Of a stretch of 45,314 bases of DNA, positions 37,069 through 45,011 are shown piece by piece. A program made the translations under genes and the position numbers. How positions within the stretch are numbered: position 1 is the stretch's first letter; each line of letters starts with the position of its first letter. The stretch comes from Bacteroidaceae bacterium (GTDB lineage Bacteria > Bacteroidota > Bacteroidia > Bacteroidales > Bacteroidaceae), in NCBI GenBank assembly GCA_017427185.1, contig JAFRTJ010000021.1:1-45314 (forward strand), read 5' to 3'. The notes below the pieces were generated by a model that saw only the letters and a list, made by a program, of their open reading frames with translations, did no database searches and was not told where the DNA came from.

Positions 37069-38758
37069 AAGTTTGTATATCTTTCATTACACGCAGGAAA
37101 TTGCCGCCCCAAATGAGGCGTAAGTCGTCCTCGTTGTATCGCTCCTTGAGAAGCTGGCGAGTGAAGTTGATTAGCTCTGATGCCGAGGCAATGCCGCGTA
37201 CTCCTCCGTCACCATCGAAATCAGTACCAATACCAACGTGCTCAACTCCCATCACATTAACCATGTGGTTGAGGTGTTCTATGGCATCAAGGATAGTGGC
37301 TTCGCCTTCGGCACGGAGGAATCCGTGATAAAGGGTGACTTGAGCTACTCCTCCATGTTGTGCCAATGCTTTCATCTGGTCATCTGTCAGATTGCGTGGA
37401 TGGTCGCAGAGTGCTCGTGCACTGCTGTGGCTGCACACAATGGGAGTCTGACTGATTTCCAGGGCATCAAAGAAACTCTTTTGGCTAGCATGGCTCAAAT
37501 CTACCATCATGCCTGTGCGGTTCATCTCGCTGATTACTTGCGCTCCAAATGGGCTGATGCCTCCGTGTTCATTGTTACCTCGGGCTGAATCACAGATGTC
37601 GTTGTCGCCATTGTGGCAGAGAGTCATATAGACAACCCCACGTTTGCGGAAGTGTTCTATTTGACTTAGGTCTTTCCCTATTGCATATCCATTTTCCACA
37701 CCTAACATGATAGAGTGCTTACCTTGGTCTTTGAGAGTGTAAAGATCCCTGGGTGTATAGGCAATATCCACTTGGGTGCAGTTGGCGGCAACCATTTCCT
37801 CAATCTGAGTCAGGATGCGATTGGCCTTTGCAGTGGCAGCCAGACTTGATTCAGGATCGCGGTCTCCCTGAGGAAGGTAAGCCACCATGATTGTGCTATC
37901 GAGGTGCCCTTCTTCCATTTTGTGCAGGTCTACCAAAATCTTGGGGTCTCGCTGGTCGAAATGGATGCCTTGGTTGAAGAACATAGGTGTATCGCAATGG
38001 CTGTCGAGAGTGAGGATACGGTTGTGGATGCGTTTAGCTTCTTTAAAGGAGTTGGCTTCATCGATGAGCCAGCCAAAGAGTGGCATCATGGAGTGGTCGT
38101 TTCTGAGGATGAAGCATTCAGGATGCCATTGAACTCCTATGATGCTTTTGTATTCGTTGCTTTCTACAGCCTCAATTACTCCATCTGCAGCACGTGCTGA
38201 GATTTGCAGATGAGGGCCACATTCCTTTACGGCCTGATGATGGAAAGAGTTCACGTTGTAAGTTTCTGCTCCCATCAACTTGTTGAGTAAAGAATCTTTT
38301 TCAATGCTCACTGTGTGAGAAGCATATTCGCGAGCGAGGTCTTGGCTGTGCTTGATGAGTGGCGCTTTTTTGTATTGGGAATTCAGGTCTTGATACAATT
38401 CACCTCCTAATGCTGCCACTAGCGTCTGTATGCCTCGACATATACCCAACATGGGAATTTGATGGTTGAAGGCTTCTTTTACAAGATGAAGTTCCATTTC
38501 ATCCCGTTCAGGGCAAATGCTGTGCAATTCAGGTATGGGTTCTTGTCCATACAAGAGTGGATTGATATCTCCGCCACCAGAGAGTATCAGTCCATCCAAT
38601 TGCTGCACTGTATTCAGCAATGCCTCTTCATTTTCGTATGGTGGAATCACAAATGGTGTTCCTCCTGCTTCCAGTACAGATTGATAGTAACCAGATGCCA
38701 GCTCACACCCTTTTTCACCATAGTTCCCTGTGATGCCTATAATGGGAAGTTTCTTCAT
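37055..38758 (-). CDS. Fusion of a C26 gamma-glutamyl hydrolase-like domain and an M19 dipeptidase
   Basis: 567 residues. Residues 1-235 are a class I amidotransferase of the PuuD/C26 type: LDGLILSGGGDINPLLYG, the nucleophile in LGICRGIQ, and QWHPE with the catalytic His and Glu. Residues 245-567 are an M19 (membrane/renal dipeptidase-like) domain: the zinc HxD in LDSHCDTP, the bridging Glu in GVENGYAIG, DLSHAS, CSHSSARAL, and the Asp in GIGTDFDGDGG. C26 relatives cut gamma-glutamyl bonds; M19 cuts dipeptides, including D-containing ones. The two in one chain suggest stepwise breakdown of gamma-glutamyl peptides such as glutathione or murein peptides (inference). No signal peptide, so cytoplasmic. 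Confidence 0.9.
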   Translation of the reverse strand: MKKLPIIGITGNYGEKGCELASGYYQSVLEAGGTPFVIPPYENEEALLNTVQQLDGLILSGGGDINPLLYGQEPIPELHSICPERDEMELHLVKEAFNHQIPMLGICRGIQTLVAALGGELYQDLNSQYKKAPLIKHSQDLAREYASHTVSIEKDSLLNKLMGAETYNVNSFHHQAVKECGPHLQISARAADGVIEAVESNEYKSIIGVQWHPECFILRNDHSMMPLFGWLIDEANSFKEAKRIHNRILTLDSHCDTPMFFNQGIHFDQRDPKILVDLHKMEEGHLDSTIMVAYLPQGDRDPESSLAATAKANRILTQIEEMVAANCTQVDIAYTPRDLYTLKDQGKHSIMLGVENGYAIGKDLSQIEHFRKRGVVYMTLCHNGDNDICDSARGNNEHGGISPFGAQVISEMNRTGMMVDLSHASQKSFFDALEISQTPIVCSHSSARALCDHPRNLTDDQMKALAQHGGVAQVTLYHGFLRAEGEATILDAIEHLNHMVNVMGVEHVGIGTDFDGDGGVRGIASASELINFTRQLLKERYNEDDLRLIWGGNFLRVMKDIQTYESN

Positions 38759-38819
38759 TGCTTAACTTTCATATAGTCAACATTTCTTGAATAACATACA
38801 GCTGAAAAGAGTGGTACTT

Positions 38820-39317
38820 TTAGTCCTCTTCAATCTTTTGTGGGACACTTTCTTCATGCTGGTTGCCGATGGGAACTTCTTTCTTGATGCTTTGTTTTAG
38901 GGAAATCAAGGTTTCTGTAGCAGTCACACCAGGGATTTCCTGCAGGCAATTGTTAAGCAACTCCATCAGGTGTGCGTTGTCGCGGGCATAGAGTTTAATC
39001 AGCATCGTATAGGGACCTGTTGTGAAATGGCACTCCACGATTTCTGGAATTTTCAGGAATTCTTTTACAACTTCTTTATACATAGAACCACGTTCCAATG
39101 TAATTCCAACGTAGGTACAAGTGTTGTAACCTAAACTGGCAGGATTTACATGATAACCTGACCCAACAATGACGCCCATGTCTATCAATCGCTGTACACG
39201 CTGATGGATGGCAGCGCGACTTATTCCACACTCTGCTGCTACGTCCTTGAAAGGAAGACGTGCATTACAAGAAATGATTTCCAGAATCTTTTTGTCAAGA
39301 TGATCTATCTTATCCAT
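38820..39317 (-). CDS. Lrp/AsnC-family transcriptional regulator
   Basis: 165 residues. N-terminal winged HTH (LDKKILEIISCNARLPFKDV, 'CGISRAAIHQRVQRLIDMGV') and C-terminal RAM ligand-binding domain (VGITLERG, ECHFTTGPYTMLIKLYARD, ETLISLKQSI). Such regulators sense amino acids and act globally or locally. Its own promoter is at 39378-39410. It stands alone between the C26-M19 gene and the FKBP cluster. The last 17 residues (EVPIGNQHEESVPQKIEED) are extra compared with the usual 150. Confidence 0.93.
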   Translation of the reverse strand: MDKIDHLDKKILEIISCNARLPFKDVAAECGISRAAIHQRVQRLIDMGVIVGSGYHVNPASLGYNTCTYVGITLERGSMYKEVVKEFLKIPEIVECHFTTGPYTMLIKLYARDNAHLMELLNNCLQEIPGVTATETLISLKQSIKKEVPIGNQHEESVPQKIEED

Positions 39318-39377
39318 TCGTGTCTATGATAAATTAAATGTGTGCTGAAAATGTTATAAAGTGTAAGCAAAATTAGT

Positions 39378-39410
39378 CAAAAATATCTATATGTGGTAAG
39401 TTTTAACAAA
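39378..39410 (-). promoter_or_regulatory. Promoter of the Lrp/AsnC gene
   Basis: Minus strand TTTG (39407-39410), 21 bp, TATTTTTG (39378-39385), matching the Bacteroidetes consensus in both boxes. The -33 box overlaps the T-tract of the preceding terminator. A second -7-like TAATTTTG lies at 39368-39375. Confidence 0.6.
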
Positions 39411-39445
39411 AAAAAGACACCAAATGCGTAATTTGGTGTCTTTTT
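39411..39445 (-). terminator. Intrinsic terminator of the FKBP cluster
   Basis: Perfect 15 bp stem AAAAAGACACCAAAT (39411-39425) with ATTTGGTGTCTTTTT (39431-39445), loop GCGTA, followed on the minus strand by T-rich sequence. It lies 19 bases after the last FKBP stop. The A/T ends make it usable in both directions. Confidence 0.9.
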
Positions 39446-39463
39446 GACTTGTTCTGTGTTGAT

Positions 39464-40369
39464 TTATTTCTCTATCTCGAGCAATTCAACAGTAAATATT
39501 AAGGTTGAGAAAGGAGGAATCTTCCCTTGCTCACGATCGCTGTATCCCAATTGCTGTGGGATATAGATTTCCCATTTACTGCCTACTGGCATCATGGTCA
39601 GAGCTTCTGTCCATCCCTTGATAACCTGATTGCAGCCAAAAGTTGCTGGCTTCTTGCGAGCATAGCTACTGTCGAAAACTGTGCCATCGATAAGTTTACC
39701 CTCATAGTTAACCTTAACTCTGCTAGTGGCCACAGGAACCTCGCCAGTACCTTGGGTCAGAATTTTGTATTGCAGACCACTTTCTGTAGTCTTCACGCTA
39801 TCTTTTTTGGCATTCAACTTCAGAAATTCCTCGCCCGCCAGACGGTTGGCGCCATATTTGCGCTCCATGTTCACCTTGTGATAGTATTCCATTTGTTTCT
39901 GGACAATCTTTTGGGTACTGTCCATGCTGATTGTCATGTTTTGGCCAGAAATGCCATCGCGGAAACCATTCAGAAAGAGTACCTTGTTCAGAATGTCGGT
40001 GGAATCATTCACTTGTTTGCTGGCTTTGGGATAGACCTGAGTCTCCACTTGGTTGCGGATCTCAGTACCAGCTATACGTGCTTTTTCCCGCATGTCGGCC
40101 TCTGACAATTGAGTTGACTCAAAGCCTTTCAGGAAATCAGCAATGTAGAGGGTGTCGATACCCATTTGCCTTGCCAGAAACATCTTCAGGCCATCCGAGT
40201 TTGCTTTGCCAAAGGCATAGCTGAAAGAATCCACACAGATGGTATCTACTACCTCTACGGGATCTGTGTTCTTTTTGCTCTTCTTTTTAGATGTCTTTTT
40301 GGTGGCAGCTCCTGCACTAAGGCATAAGGCAACCATCAAAAAGACACTTAAAAGCTTTATGCTCTTCAT
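39464..40369 (-). CDS. Exported FKBP-type peptidyl-prolyl isomerase (FkpA-like), copy 1
   Basis: 301 residues. Signal peptide MKSIKLLSVFLMVALCLSAGA, then a Lys-rich stretch (TKKTSKKKSKKNTD). An N-terminal helical dimerisation domain (FKBP_N type) runs to about 190; the FKBP domain is C-terminal (VKVNYEGKLIDGTVFDSS, VIKGWTEALTMMPVGSKWEI, IPPFSTLIFTVELLEIE). Such proteins help fold exported proteins in the periplasm or outer membrane. It is the last of three FKBP genes in a row, 8 bases after copy 2. Confidence 0.9.
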   Translation of the reverse strand: MKSIKLLSVFLMVALCLSAGAATKKTSKKKSKKNTDPVEVVDTICVDSFSYAFGKANSDGLKMFLARQMGIDTLYIADFLKGFESTQLSEADMREKARIAGTEIRNQVETQVYPKASKQVNDSTDILNKVLFLNGFRDGISGQNMTISMDSTQKIVQKQMEYYHKVNMERKYGANRLAGEEFLKLNAKKDSVKTTESGLQYKILTQGTGEVPVATSRVKVNYEGKLIDGTVFDSSYARKKPATFGCNQVIKGWTEALTMMPVGSKWEIYIPQQLGYSDREQGKIPPFSTLIFTVELLEIEK

Positions 40370-40377
40370 TTTTTTTC

Positions 40378-41247
40378 TTACTTCTCAATACCCAGCAATT
40401 CAATCTTGAACTTCAGGCAGGAGAAAGGTTTAATCTGTCCAGCCTCACGCTCTGCATAAGCCTGATCCTGGGGAATGTAAACCATCCAAGTAGAACCTAC
40501 AGGCATGTGAGTCAGAGCATTGGTCCATCCTGGGATTACCTGGTTGCAACGGAAAGTGGTGGGTTCGCCACGCTTGTAAGTGCTGTCGAATACAGAGTCA
40601 TTGAGCAGTGTTCCCTCATAGTTAACCTTTACACGGCTGGTGTCAGTGGGGATCTCACCCTTGCCCTCAGTGATTACTTCATAGTATACGCCATTCTCGA
40701 GAGCCTTGATGCCAGGCTTCTTGGCGATGTCTGCCATGAACTTCTCACCTTCCTTCTTGTTCTCGCCATAGACCTCCTCCAGGTGCTTAGCCTTTACAGT
40801 CTTCATCATGGTTTGAGCCAAATTGCTGGCAGAATCTACAGTCATTAAACCATTCTTGCCAGTGGTACCAGAAATGAAACCTGCCATGAAGTTCTTCAGG
40901 CTGATGGTCTGAGTGCTGTCATCGCCAAAGAGCTCGTAGTTGATGCCCTTCATCATCTGCTGACTTACCTGCTGGCCAATCTGGATACCTGCATAATAAG
41001 CAGCCTTCTTGGCATCGTCGCCAGCATTGGCAGCCTCATTCAAACCCTTAACGAACTCACCCAGATAAGCGGTGTCCACATTGAGGCGCTGGGTCATATA
41101 TTCTTTCAGGCCTTGTGTCTGAGCCATACCGATAGCATAACTCAGTGTATCAATCTCATTCTTGAAGTCAGCCTTGGGAGTAGAAGGTCCACAAGACATC
41201 ACGATTGCTGCAACTGCAGCAGCGAAAAATAAACCTAACTTTTTCAT
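40378..41247 (-). CDS. FKBP-type peptidyl-prolyl isomerase lipoprotein, copy 2
   Basis: 289 residues. Lipoprotein signal ending IVMSC (Cys19). FKBP_N helical part (LSYAIGMAQTQGLKEYM) and FKBP domain (VKVNYEGTLLNDSVFDST, VIPGWTNALTHMPVGSTWMV, IKPFSCLKFKIELLGIE). Expected as a membrane-anchored periplasmic folding helper. It shares the layout of copy 1 but only partial sequence identity, pointing to an old duplication. Confidence 0.9.
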   Translation of the reverse strand: MKKLGLFFAAAVAAIVMSCGPSTPKADFKNEIDTLSYAIGMAQTQGLKEYMTQRLNVDTAYLGEFVKGLNEAANAGDDAKKAAYYAGIQIGQQVSQQMMKGINYELFGDDSTQTISLKNFMAGFISGTTGKNGLMTVDSASNLAQTMMKTVKAKHLEEVYGENKKEGEKFMADIAKKPGIKALENGVYYEVITEGKGEIPTDTSRVKVNYEGTLLNDSVFDSTYKRGEPTTFRCNQVIPGWTNALTHMPVGSTWMVYIPQDQAYAEREAGQIKPFSCLKFKIELLGIEK

Positions 41248-41296
41248 TTTTTTTCTTAATTGTTTATAATACTTTATGTTGGTTGTCTGTTTTCTT

Positions 41297-41881
41297 TTAG
41301 AGAACCTTGATCAGTTCTACGTCAAAAATCAGTGTGCTGTAACCAGGGATACTGCCACCCGCACCACGCTCACCATAGCCCAACATGTAGGGAATGGTAA
41401 AGCGGTATTTGGCACCTTCCTTCATCAGCTGTAACCCCTCTGTCCATCCTGTGATTACTTGATTGAGCCCAAAATCTGCAGGCTCGTTACGCTGGTAACT
41501 GCTATCGAATACAGTTCCGTTGATCAAGCGTCCTTCATAATGGCAGCGTACAGTATCAGTGGCTTTGGGGCTCTTGCCAGAACCTTCCTGCAGGACTTCG
41601 TATTGGAGTCCACTCTTGGTTACGCATACACCTTCCTTCTTTGCGTTTGCATCCAGATATGCCTTGCCCTCTGCTTTGGCTTTATCAGATTCTGCCTGCT
41701 CCTTCTTTTGGAAATAGGAATTCAGCATGGCTTGAGCCTCACGGCTAGTCATCTCAGTTGGATTGCCAGACATCACGTCTGTGATACTTTTTGTGAAGTC
41801 TTCAATACTGAAGTCTTCAATGTTCATGTTCTTGAGTTGGTGGCCTATTCCCAAGCCGATTGCATAACTGATTTTGTTCAT
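41297..41881 (-). CDS. Cytoplasmic-type FKBP peptidyl-prolyl isomerase, copy 3
   Basis: 194 residues without a signal peptide. Short helical N-part (ISYAIGLGIGHQLKNM) and FKBP domain (VRCHYEGRLINGTVFDSS, VITGWTEGLQLMKEGAKYRF, 'IPGYSTLIFDVELIKV'). It is first in the cluster. Presumably it works in the cytoplasm, while copies 1 and 2 work outside, so the cluster covers three compartments. Confidence 0.9.
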   Translation of the reverse strand: MNKISYAIGLGIGHQLKNMNIEDFSIEDFTKSITDVMSGNPTEMTSREAQAMLNSYFQKKEQAESDKAKAEGKAYLDANAKKEGVCVTKSGLQYEVLQEGSGKSPKATDTVRCHYEGRLINGTVFDSSYQRNEPADFGLNQVITGWTEGLQLMKEGAKYRFTIPYMLGYGERGAGGSIPGYSTLIFDVELIKVL

Positions 41882-41910
41882 TTTACCTTAATGATATCTT
41901 TTTTGCGCCG

Positions 41911-41918
41911 CAAAATTA
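41911..41918 (-). promoter_or_regulatory. Candidate -7 element of the FKBP cluster
   Basis: TAATTTTG on the minus strand, 29 bases ahead of the ATG at 41881. No TTTG at the usual distance. The divergent sirtuin gene starts only 115 bases away. Confidence 0.4.
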
Positions 41919-41962
41919 ATACATTTTATTTATCTAAGGGTCAATCGTTTGATATTTTTTTC

Positions 41963-41970
41963 TATTTTTG
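41963..41970 (+). promoter_or_regulatory. Candidate -7 element of the sirtuin gene
   Basis: TATTTTTG, matching TANNTTTG, 26 bases ahead of the ATG at 41997. A second match, TAATTTTG, is at 41983-41990 and would leave almost no leader. No clear -33 box for either. Confidence 0.35.
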
Positions 41971-41996
41971 CCAATAATTCTGTAATTTTGTCGATT

Positions 41997-42695
41997 ATGA
42001 AGGTAGTTGTTTTGACTGGTGCGGGAATGAGTGCAGAGAGTGGAGTCAGCACTTTTCGCGACAATGGTGGTTTGTGGGATCAATATAATGTCGAGGATGT
42101 GGCCACACCTGAAGGGTGGAATCGAAACCCGCTTCTTGTGACGGATTTTTATAATGGTCTTCGTCATCAGATCTTGGATAAGGAGCCATGCTTGGGCCAT
42201 CGTCTTGTGGCTCAGCTGCAGGAGAGATACGATGTTACTGTAGTTACTCAGAATGTGGATGACCTTCATGAGCGGGCAGGTAGCAAAAATGTGATTCACC
42301 TGCATGGTGAGCTGATGAAGGTTACCAGCAGCTGGAGTCCCAATGACCCTCGTTACATCCAGACGCTTACTCCTCCCAACCTCGATATCCACATTGGAGA
42401 CTTGGCTGCTGACGGTAGCCAGATACGTCCTTTTATTGTGTGGTTTGGGGAGTCCGTTCCTCGTTTTGAGGATGCTGTTGAGGTTTGTTCCCAGGCCGAT
42501 GTCTTTATTATTATAGGTACGAGCCTTAATGTGTATCCAGCCGCAGGACTTACCCAATGCATTTCCCCAGGGACTCCTGTTTATCTCATAGATCCGAAAC
42601 CTGTCCGTTGGAACAGTTCCAGTTCCTTCACTCACATCCAGAAAGGAGCTTCTGCCGGAATGCAAGAGTTGATAGGGATGTTGCCCAATCCCTAG
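41997..42695 (+). CDS. cobB: CobB-type NAD-dependent deacylase (sirtuin) lacking the zinc Cys
   Basis: 232 residues from the ATG at 41997, because the family N-terminus MKVVVLTGAGMSAESGVSTF starts there. NAD-binding and catalytic motifs: GAGMSAESGVSTFRD, TQNVDDLHERAG, the catalytic His in VIHLHGEL, IVWFGESVP and IIGTSLNVYPAAGL. Between HGEL and RPFIVWFGE, where sirtuins usually carry two Cys pairs for zinc, there is no Cys. The substrate-pocket segment FYNGLRHQ matches FYNARRRQ of E. coli CobB in Tyr, but the Arg three residues later is Leu. Divergent from the FKBP cluster. Confidence 0.88.
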   Translation: MKVVVLTGAGMSAESGVSTFRDNGGLWDQYNVEDVATPEGWNRNPLLVTDFYNGLRHQILDKEPCLGHRLVAQLQERYDVTVVTQNVDDLHERAGSKNVIHLHGELMKVTSSWSPNDPRYIQTLTPPNLDIHIGDLAADGSQIRPFIVWFGESVPRFEDAVEVCSQADVFIIIGTSLNVYPAAGLTQCISPGTPVYLIDPKPVRWNSSSSFTHIQKGASAGMQELIGMLPNP

Positions 42696-42779
42696 AGACA
42701 TCTTTAAGAAAAACATTTCGCGAAATCCTTAATCGTACTTTCATAGAATATACCTAGAAACTCAAAGTTCAAACACAAG

Positions 42780-44438
42780 ATGCCAAACGGAGTAAAGATT
42801 CGCTGCAAGAATAACGGAAAAATCATTAGTGTCCCCTTAGGGAGTACTCTTCTCGATGTTTTCGAGAAAGCTCATCTCGACATGCCCTATGGTCCAGTGG
42901 CTGCTCATGTCAACAACAAGGAACAGGGGCTTAAGTATCGGTTTTATAACGACAAGGATGTCGAGTTCCTCGACCTTCATACCGATGGAGGAATGCGTAC
43001 TTATATTAGCACGCTCTTTCTTCTTTTGGCAAAGACCGTAGAGGATCTCTTTCCCAACAGCCAGCTTCTCATAACAGCCAATGTGAGCAATGGGTACTAT
43101 TGTGAATTGCGCATTGGGCGCACCCTTGTTGAGCAGGATGTTGCAAATATCCGTGCGTATATGCAGCATCTCATCGAGGCAGATTTGCCCATTCATCGTA
43201 TCCAGTGCCCCATCGAGGATGCCATAGAACTTTTCCGAAGTCATGGGATGGAAAGCAAAGCTCAGCTTCTCGAGAGCCAGTCCAACCTCTATACCTATTA
43301 TTATCAGTTGGAGGACACCATTGATTATTTTTACAGTCCCCTTATGAGCCACACAGGAGAGCTCCATCTCTTTGATGTCACTCTCTTCTTCGAGGGTGTC
43401 CTTCTGCGTATTCCTAGCCAGAAGGAGCCTTGGCGGTTGGAAGAGATGGTTCCCCAGACCAAGAAGATGGAGGTCATTCGCGAACAAAAACGCTGGCAGG
43501 AGATTATGGGTATCAGTACAGCTGGCGAGTTGAACCAGGCTGTACTGGCAGGTCATGCCGCTGAATTGATTAATGTCAGCGAGGCTCTTCAGGAGAAGAA
43601 ACTCTCCAACATTGCCGATGAGATCACATCCCGTCATTCCAAGCTGGTTCTCATTGCAGGTCCCAGCAGTAGCGGCAAGACGACCACAGCCAAACGCTTG
43701 GCCATTCTGCTTATGGCATGCGGGTTGCACCCCCACACACTTAGTACAGACAATTATTTTGTCAATCGTGTGGATACGCCTAAAGACGAGAACGGAGAGT
43801 ATGATTTTGAGTGTATAGAGGCTGTTGACACGGCATTCTTCAACCAGCAGATGGACGCTCTTCTCAAAGGAGAGGAAATAGAACTTCCGCGTTATGATTT
43901 TCCTTCAGGCAAACGAGTTTACGAGGGAAATAAACTTCAGATAGGTGCCGACGATGTTATCATCATTGAAGGCAATCATGCCCTCAATCCTTTGCTCTCA
44001 CAGCAGGTGCCTGAGGACAAGAAATACCGCATCTATGTCTCTGCTCTCACCACGATTCAACTCGATGACCACAACCATATTCCTACGATAGACATCCGGC
44101 TGTTGCGCCGTGTGCTGCGCGACTACAGGTATCGCGGTTACAGCGCTATGCAGACGATAAAACGCTGTCCTAGCGTGTCAGCAGGTGAGGCAAAGTGGAT
44201 TTTCCCCTTCCAGGAATTGGCAGATGCAACTTTCAATGCTGCTTTGCTTTATGAATTAGGAGTTATTAGAGATCAGGTAATGCCCATTTTGGAACAAGTG
44301 GGAGAGCGTGCTCCAGAGTATGCCGAAGCCACTCGCTTGCGCAGGTTCCTCAAGTATTTCCGCAGCATCCCTGCAGATCAGGTTCCTCCCACGAGTCTTC
44401 TCCGTGAGTTCGCAGGAGGCAGTTCGTTCAATTATTGA
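42780..44438 (+). CDS. TGS-domain nucleoside (uridine) kinase-like protein
   Basis: 552 residues. An N-terminal TGS domain (IRCKNNGKIISVPLGSTLLD) and a threonyl-tRNA-synthetase-like second domain occupy about 1-210. A uridine-kinase/phosphoribulokinase-type P-loop kinase domain starts near 290: GPSSSGKTTTAKRL (Walker A), TDNYFVNR, ELPRYDFPSGKRV, DVIIIEGNHALNP, IRLLRRVLRDYRYRG. Such fusions are widespread in Bacteroidetes and Firmicutes and are annotated as nucleoside kinases; the physiological substrate is not settled. It is followed 7 bases later by the Fur-type gene. Confidence 0.9.
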   Translation: MPNGVKIRCKNNGKIISVPLGSTLLDVFEKAHLDMPYGPVAAHVNNKEQGLKYRFYNDKDVEFLDLHTDGGMRTYISTLFLLLAKTVEDLFPNSQLLITANVSNGYYCELRIGRTLVEQDVANIRAYMQHLIEADLPIHRIQCPIEDAIELFRSHGMESKAQLLESQSNLYTYYYQLEDTIDYFYSPLMSHTGELHLFDVTLFFEGVLLRIPSQKEPWRLEEMVPQTKKMEVIREQKRWQEIMGISTAGELNQAVLAGHAAELINVSEALQEKKLSNIADEITSRHSKLVLIAGPSSSGKTTTAKRLAILLMACGLHPHTLSTDNYFVNRVDTPKDENGEYDFECIEAVDTAFFNQQMDALLKGEEIELPRYDFPSGKRVYEGNKLQIGADDVIIIEGNHALNPLLSQQVPEDKKYRIYVSALTTIQLDDHNHIPTIDIRLLRRVLRDYRYRGYSAMQTIKRCPSVSAGEAKWIFPFQELADATFNAALLYELGVIRDQVMPILEQVGERAPEYAEATRLRRFLKYFRSIPADQVPPTSLLREFAGGSSFNY

Positions 44439-44445
44439 GAGTTCT

Positions 44446-44922
44446 ATGCCGCATCACGGTTTTGTCGATGAGATAGATGAATTTATCGAGAATCCAGAAG
44501 CGCGTCTGGTTTCTCATGGGGTGAAGCCCACATCCTCGCGCCTGCTTGTCTTCCGTGAGTTGGCTTGTGCCCGCCATCCTTATTCCATCAAGGACCTCGA
44601 GGATCGTCTTCTCACGGTGGACAAAAGTACCATTTTCCGCACTCTTACCCTCTTGCTCCAGCACCATCTCATTCATGCCATTGAGGATGGCAGTGGAGCC
44701 CTCAAGTACGAGCTTTGCTGTGGACACGATGAATGCACTCTCGAGGATCAACATACCCATTTCTATTGCGAGCATTGCCATCGCACCTTTTGCCTTCACG
44801 ACACCAGAATACCTCAGATTGTTCTTCCTGAAGGCTTCGTTGCGCAGACTGTCAATTACATGATTAAAGGCTTCTGCCCAGAATGTCATGTCCTTGTCCA
44901 GAAAAAGATGGGAAACATCTAA
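44446..44922 (+). CDS. Fur-family transcriptional regulator
   Basis: 158 residues from the ATG at 44446, just after the kinase stop (an in-frame ATG at 44308 lies inside the kinase gene). Winged HTH with SSRLLVFRELACARHPYSI and VDKSTIFRTLTLLLQHHLI. Metal-binding C-domain with HTHFYCEHCHRTFCL and FCPECHV (CxxC pairs for structural zinc). The family includes Fur, Zur and PerR; the metal sensed cannot be told from sequence alone. Co-transcription with the kinase is likely. Confidence 0.88.
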   Translation: MPHHGFVDEIDEFIENPEARLVSHGVKPTSSRLLVFRELACARHPYSIKDLEDRLLTVDKSTIFRTLTLLLQHHLIHAIEDGSGALKYELCCGHDECTLEDQHTHFYCEHCHRTFCLHDTRIPQIVLPEGFVAQTVNYMIKGFCPECHVLVQKKMGNI

Positions 44923-44946
44923 AACGAAGCACCTGCCACCATGTCT

Positions 44947-44966
44947 TGCCCTGAAATAGGTTGACT
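44947..44966 (+). mobile_element. Possible left end of an insertion sequence
   Basis: TGCCCTGAAATAGGTTGACT, 46 bases ahead of the transposase-like frame, resembles the 'CCTGAAATAGGTTGAC' type of terminal repeat seen in Bacteroidetes insertion sequences. The right end is outside the window, so the inverted repeat cannot be confirmed. Confidence 0.4.
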
Positions 44967-45011
44967 CCCATAGAGCCTTAAATGTTAAATTATCAAAGTC
45001 ATTCAAGAATT

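Noticed and set aside
41934..42716. 260-codon minus-strand frame opposite the sirtuin gene
   Set aside because: Shadow of cobB, which has every NAD-binding motif on the plus strand.
42837..43736. 299-codon minus-strand frame opposite the kinase gene
   Set aside because: The plus strand encodes a complete TGS-kinase with all motifs; the antisense product has none.
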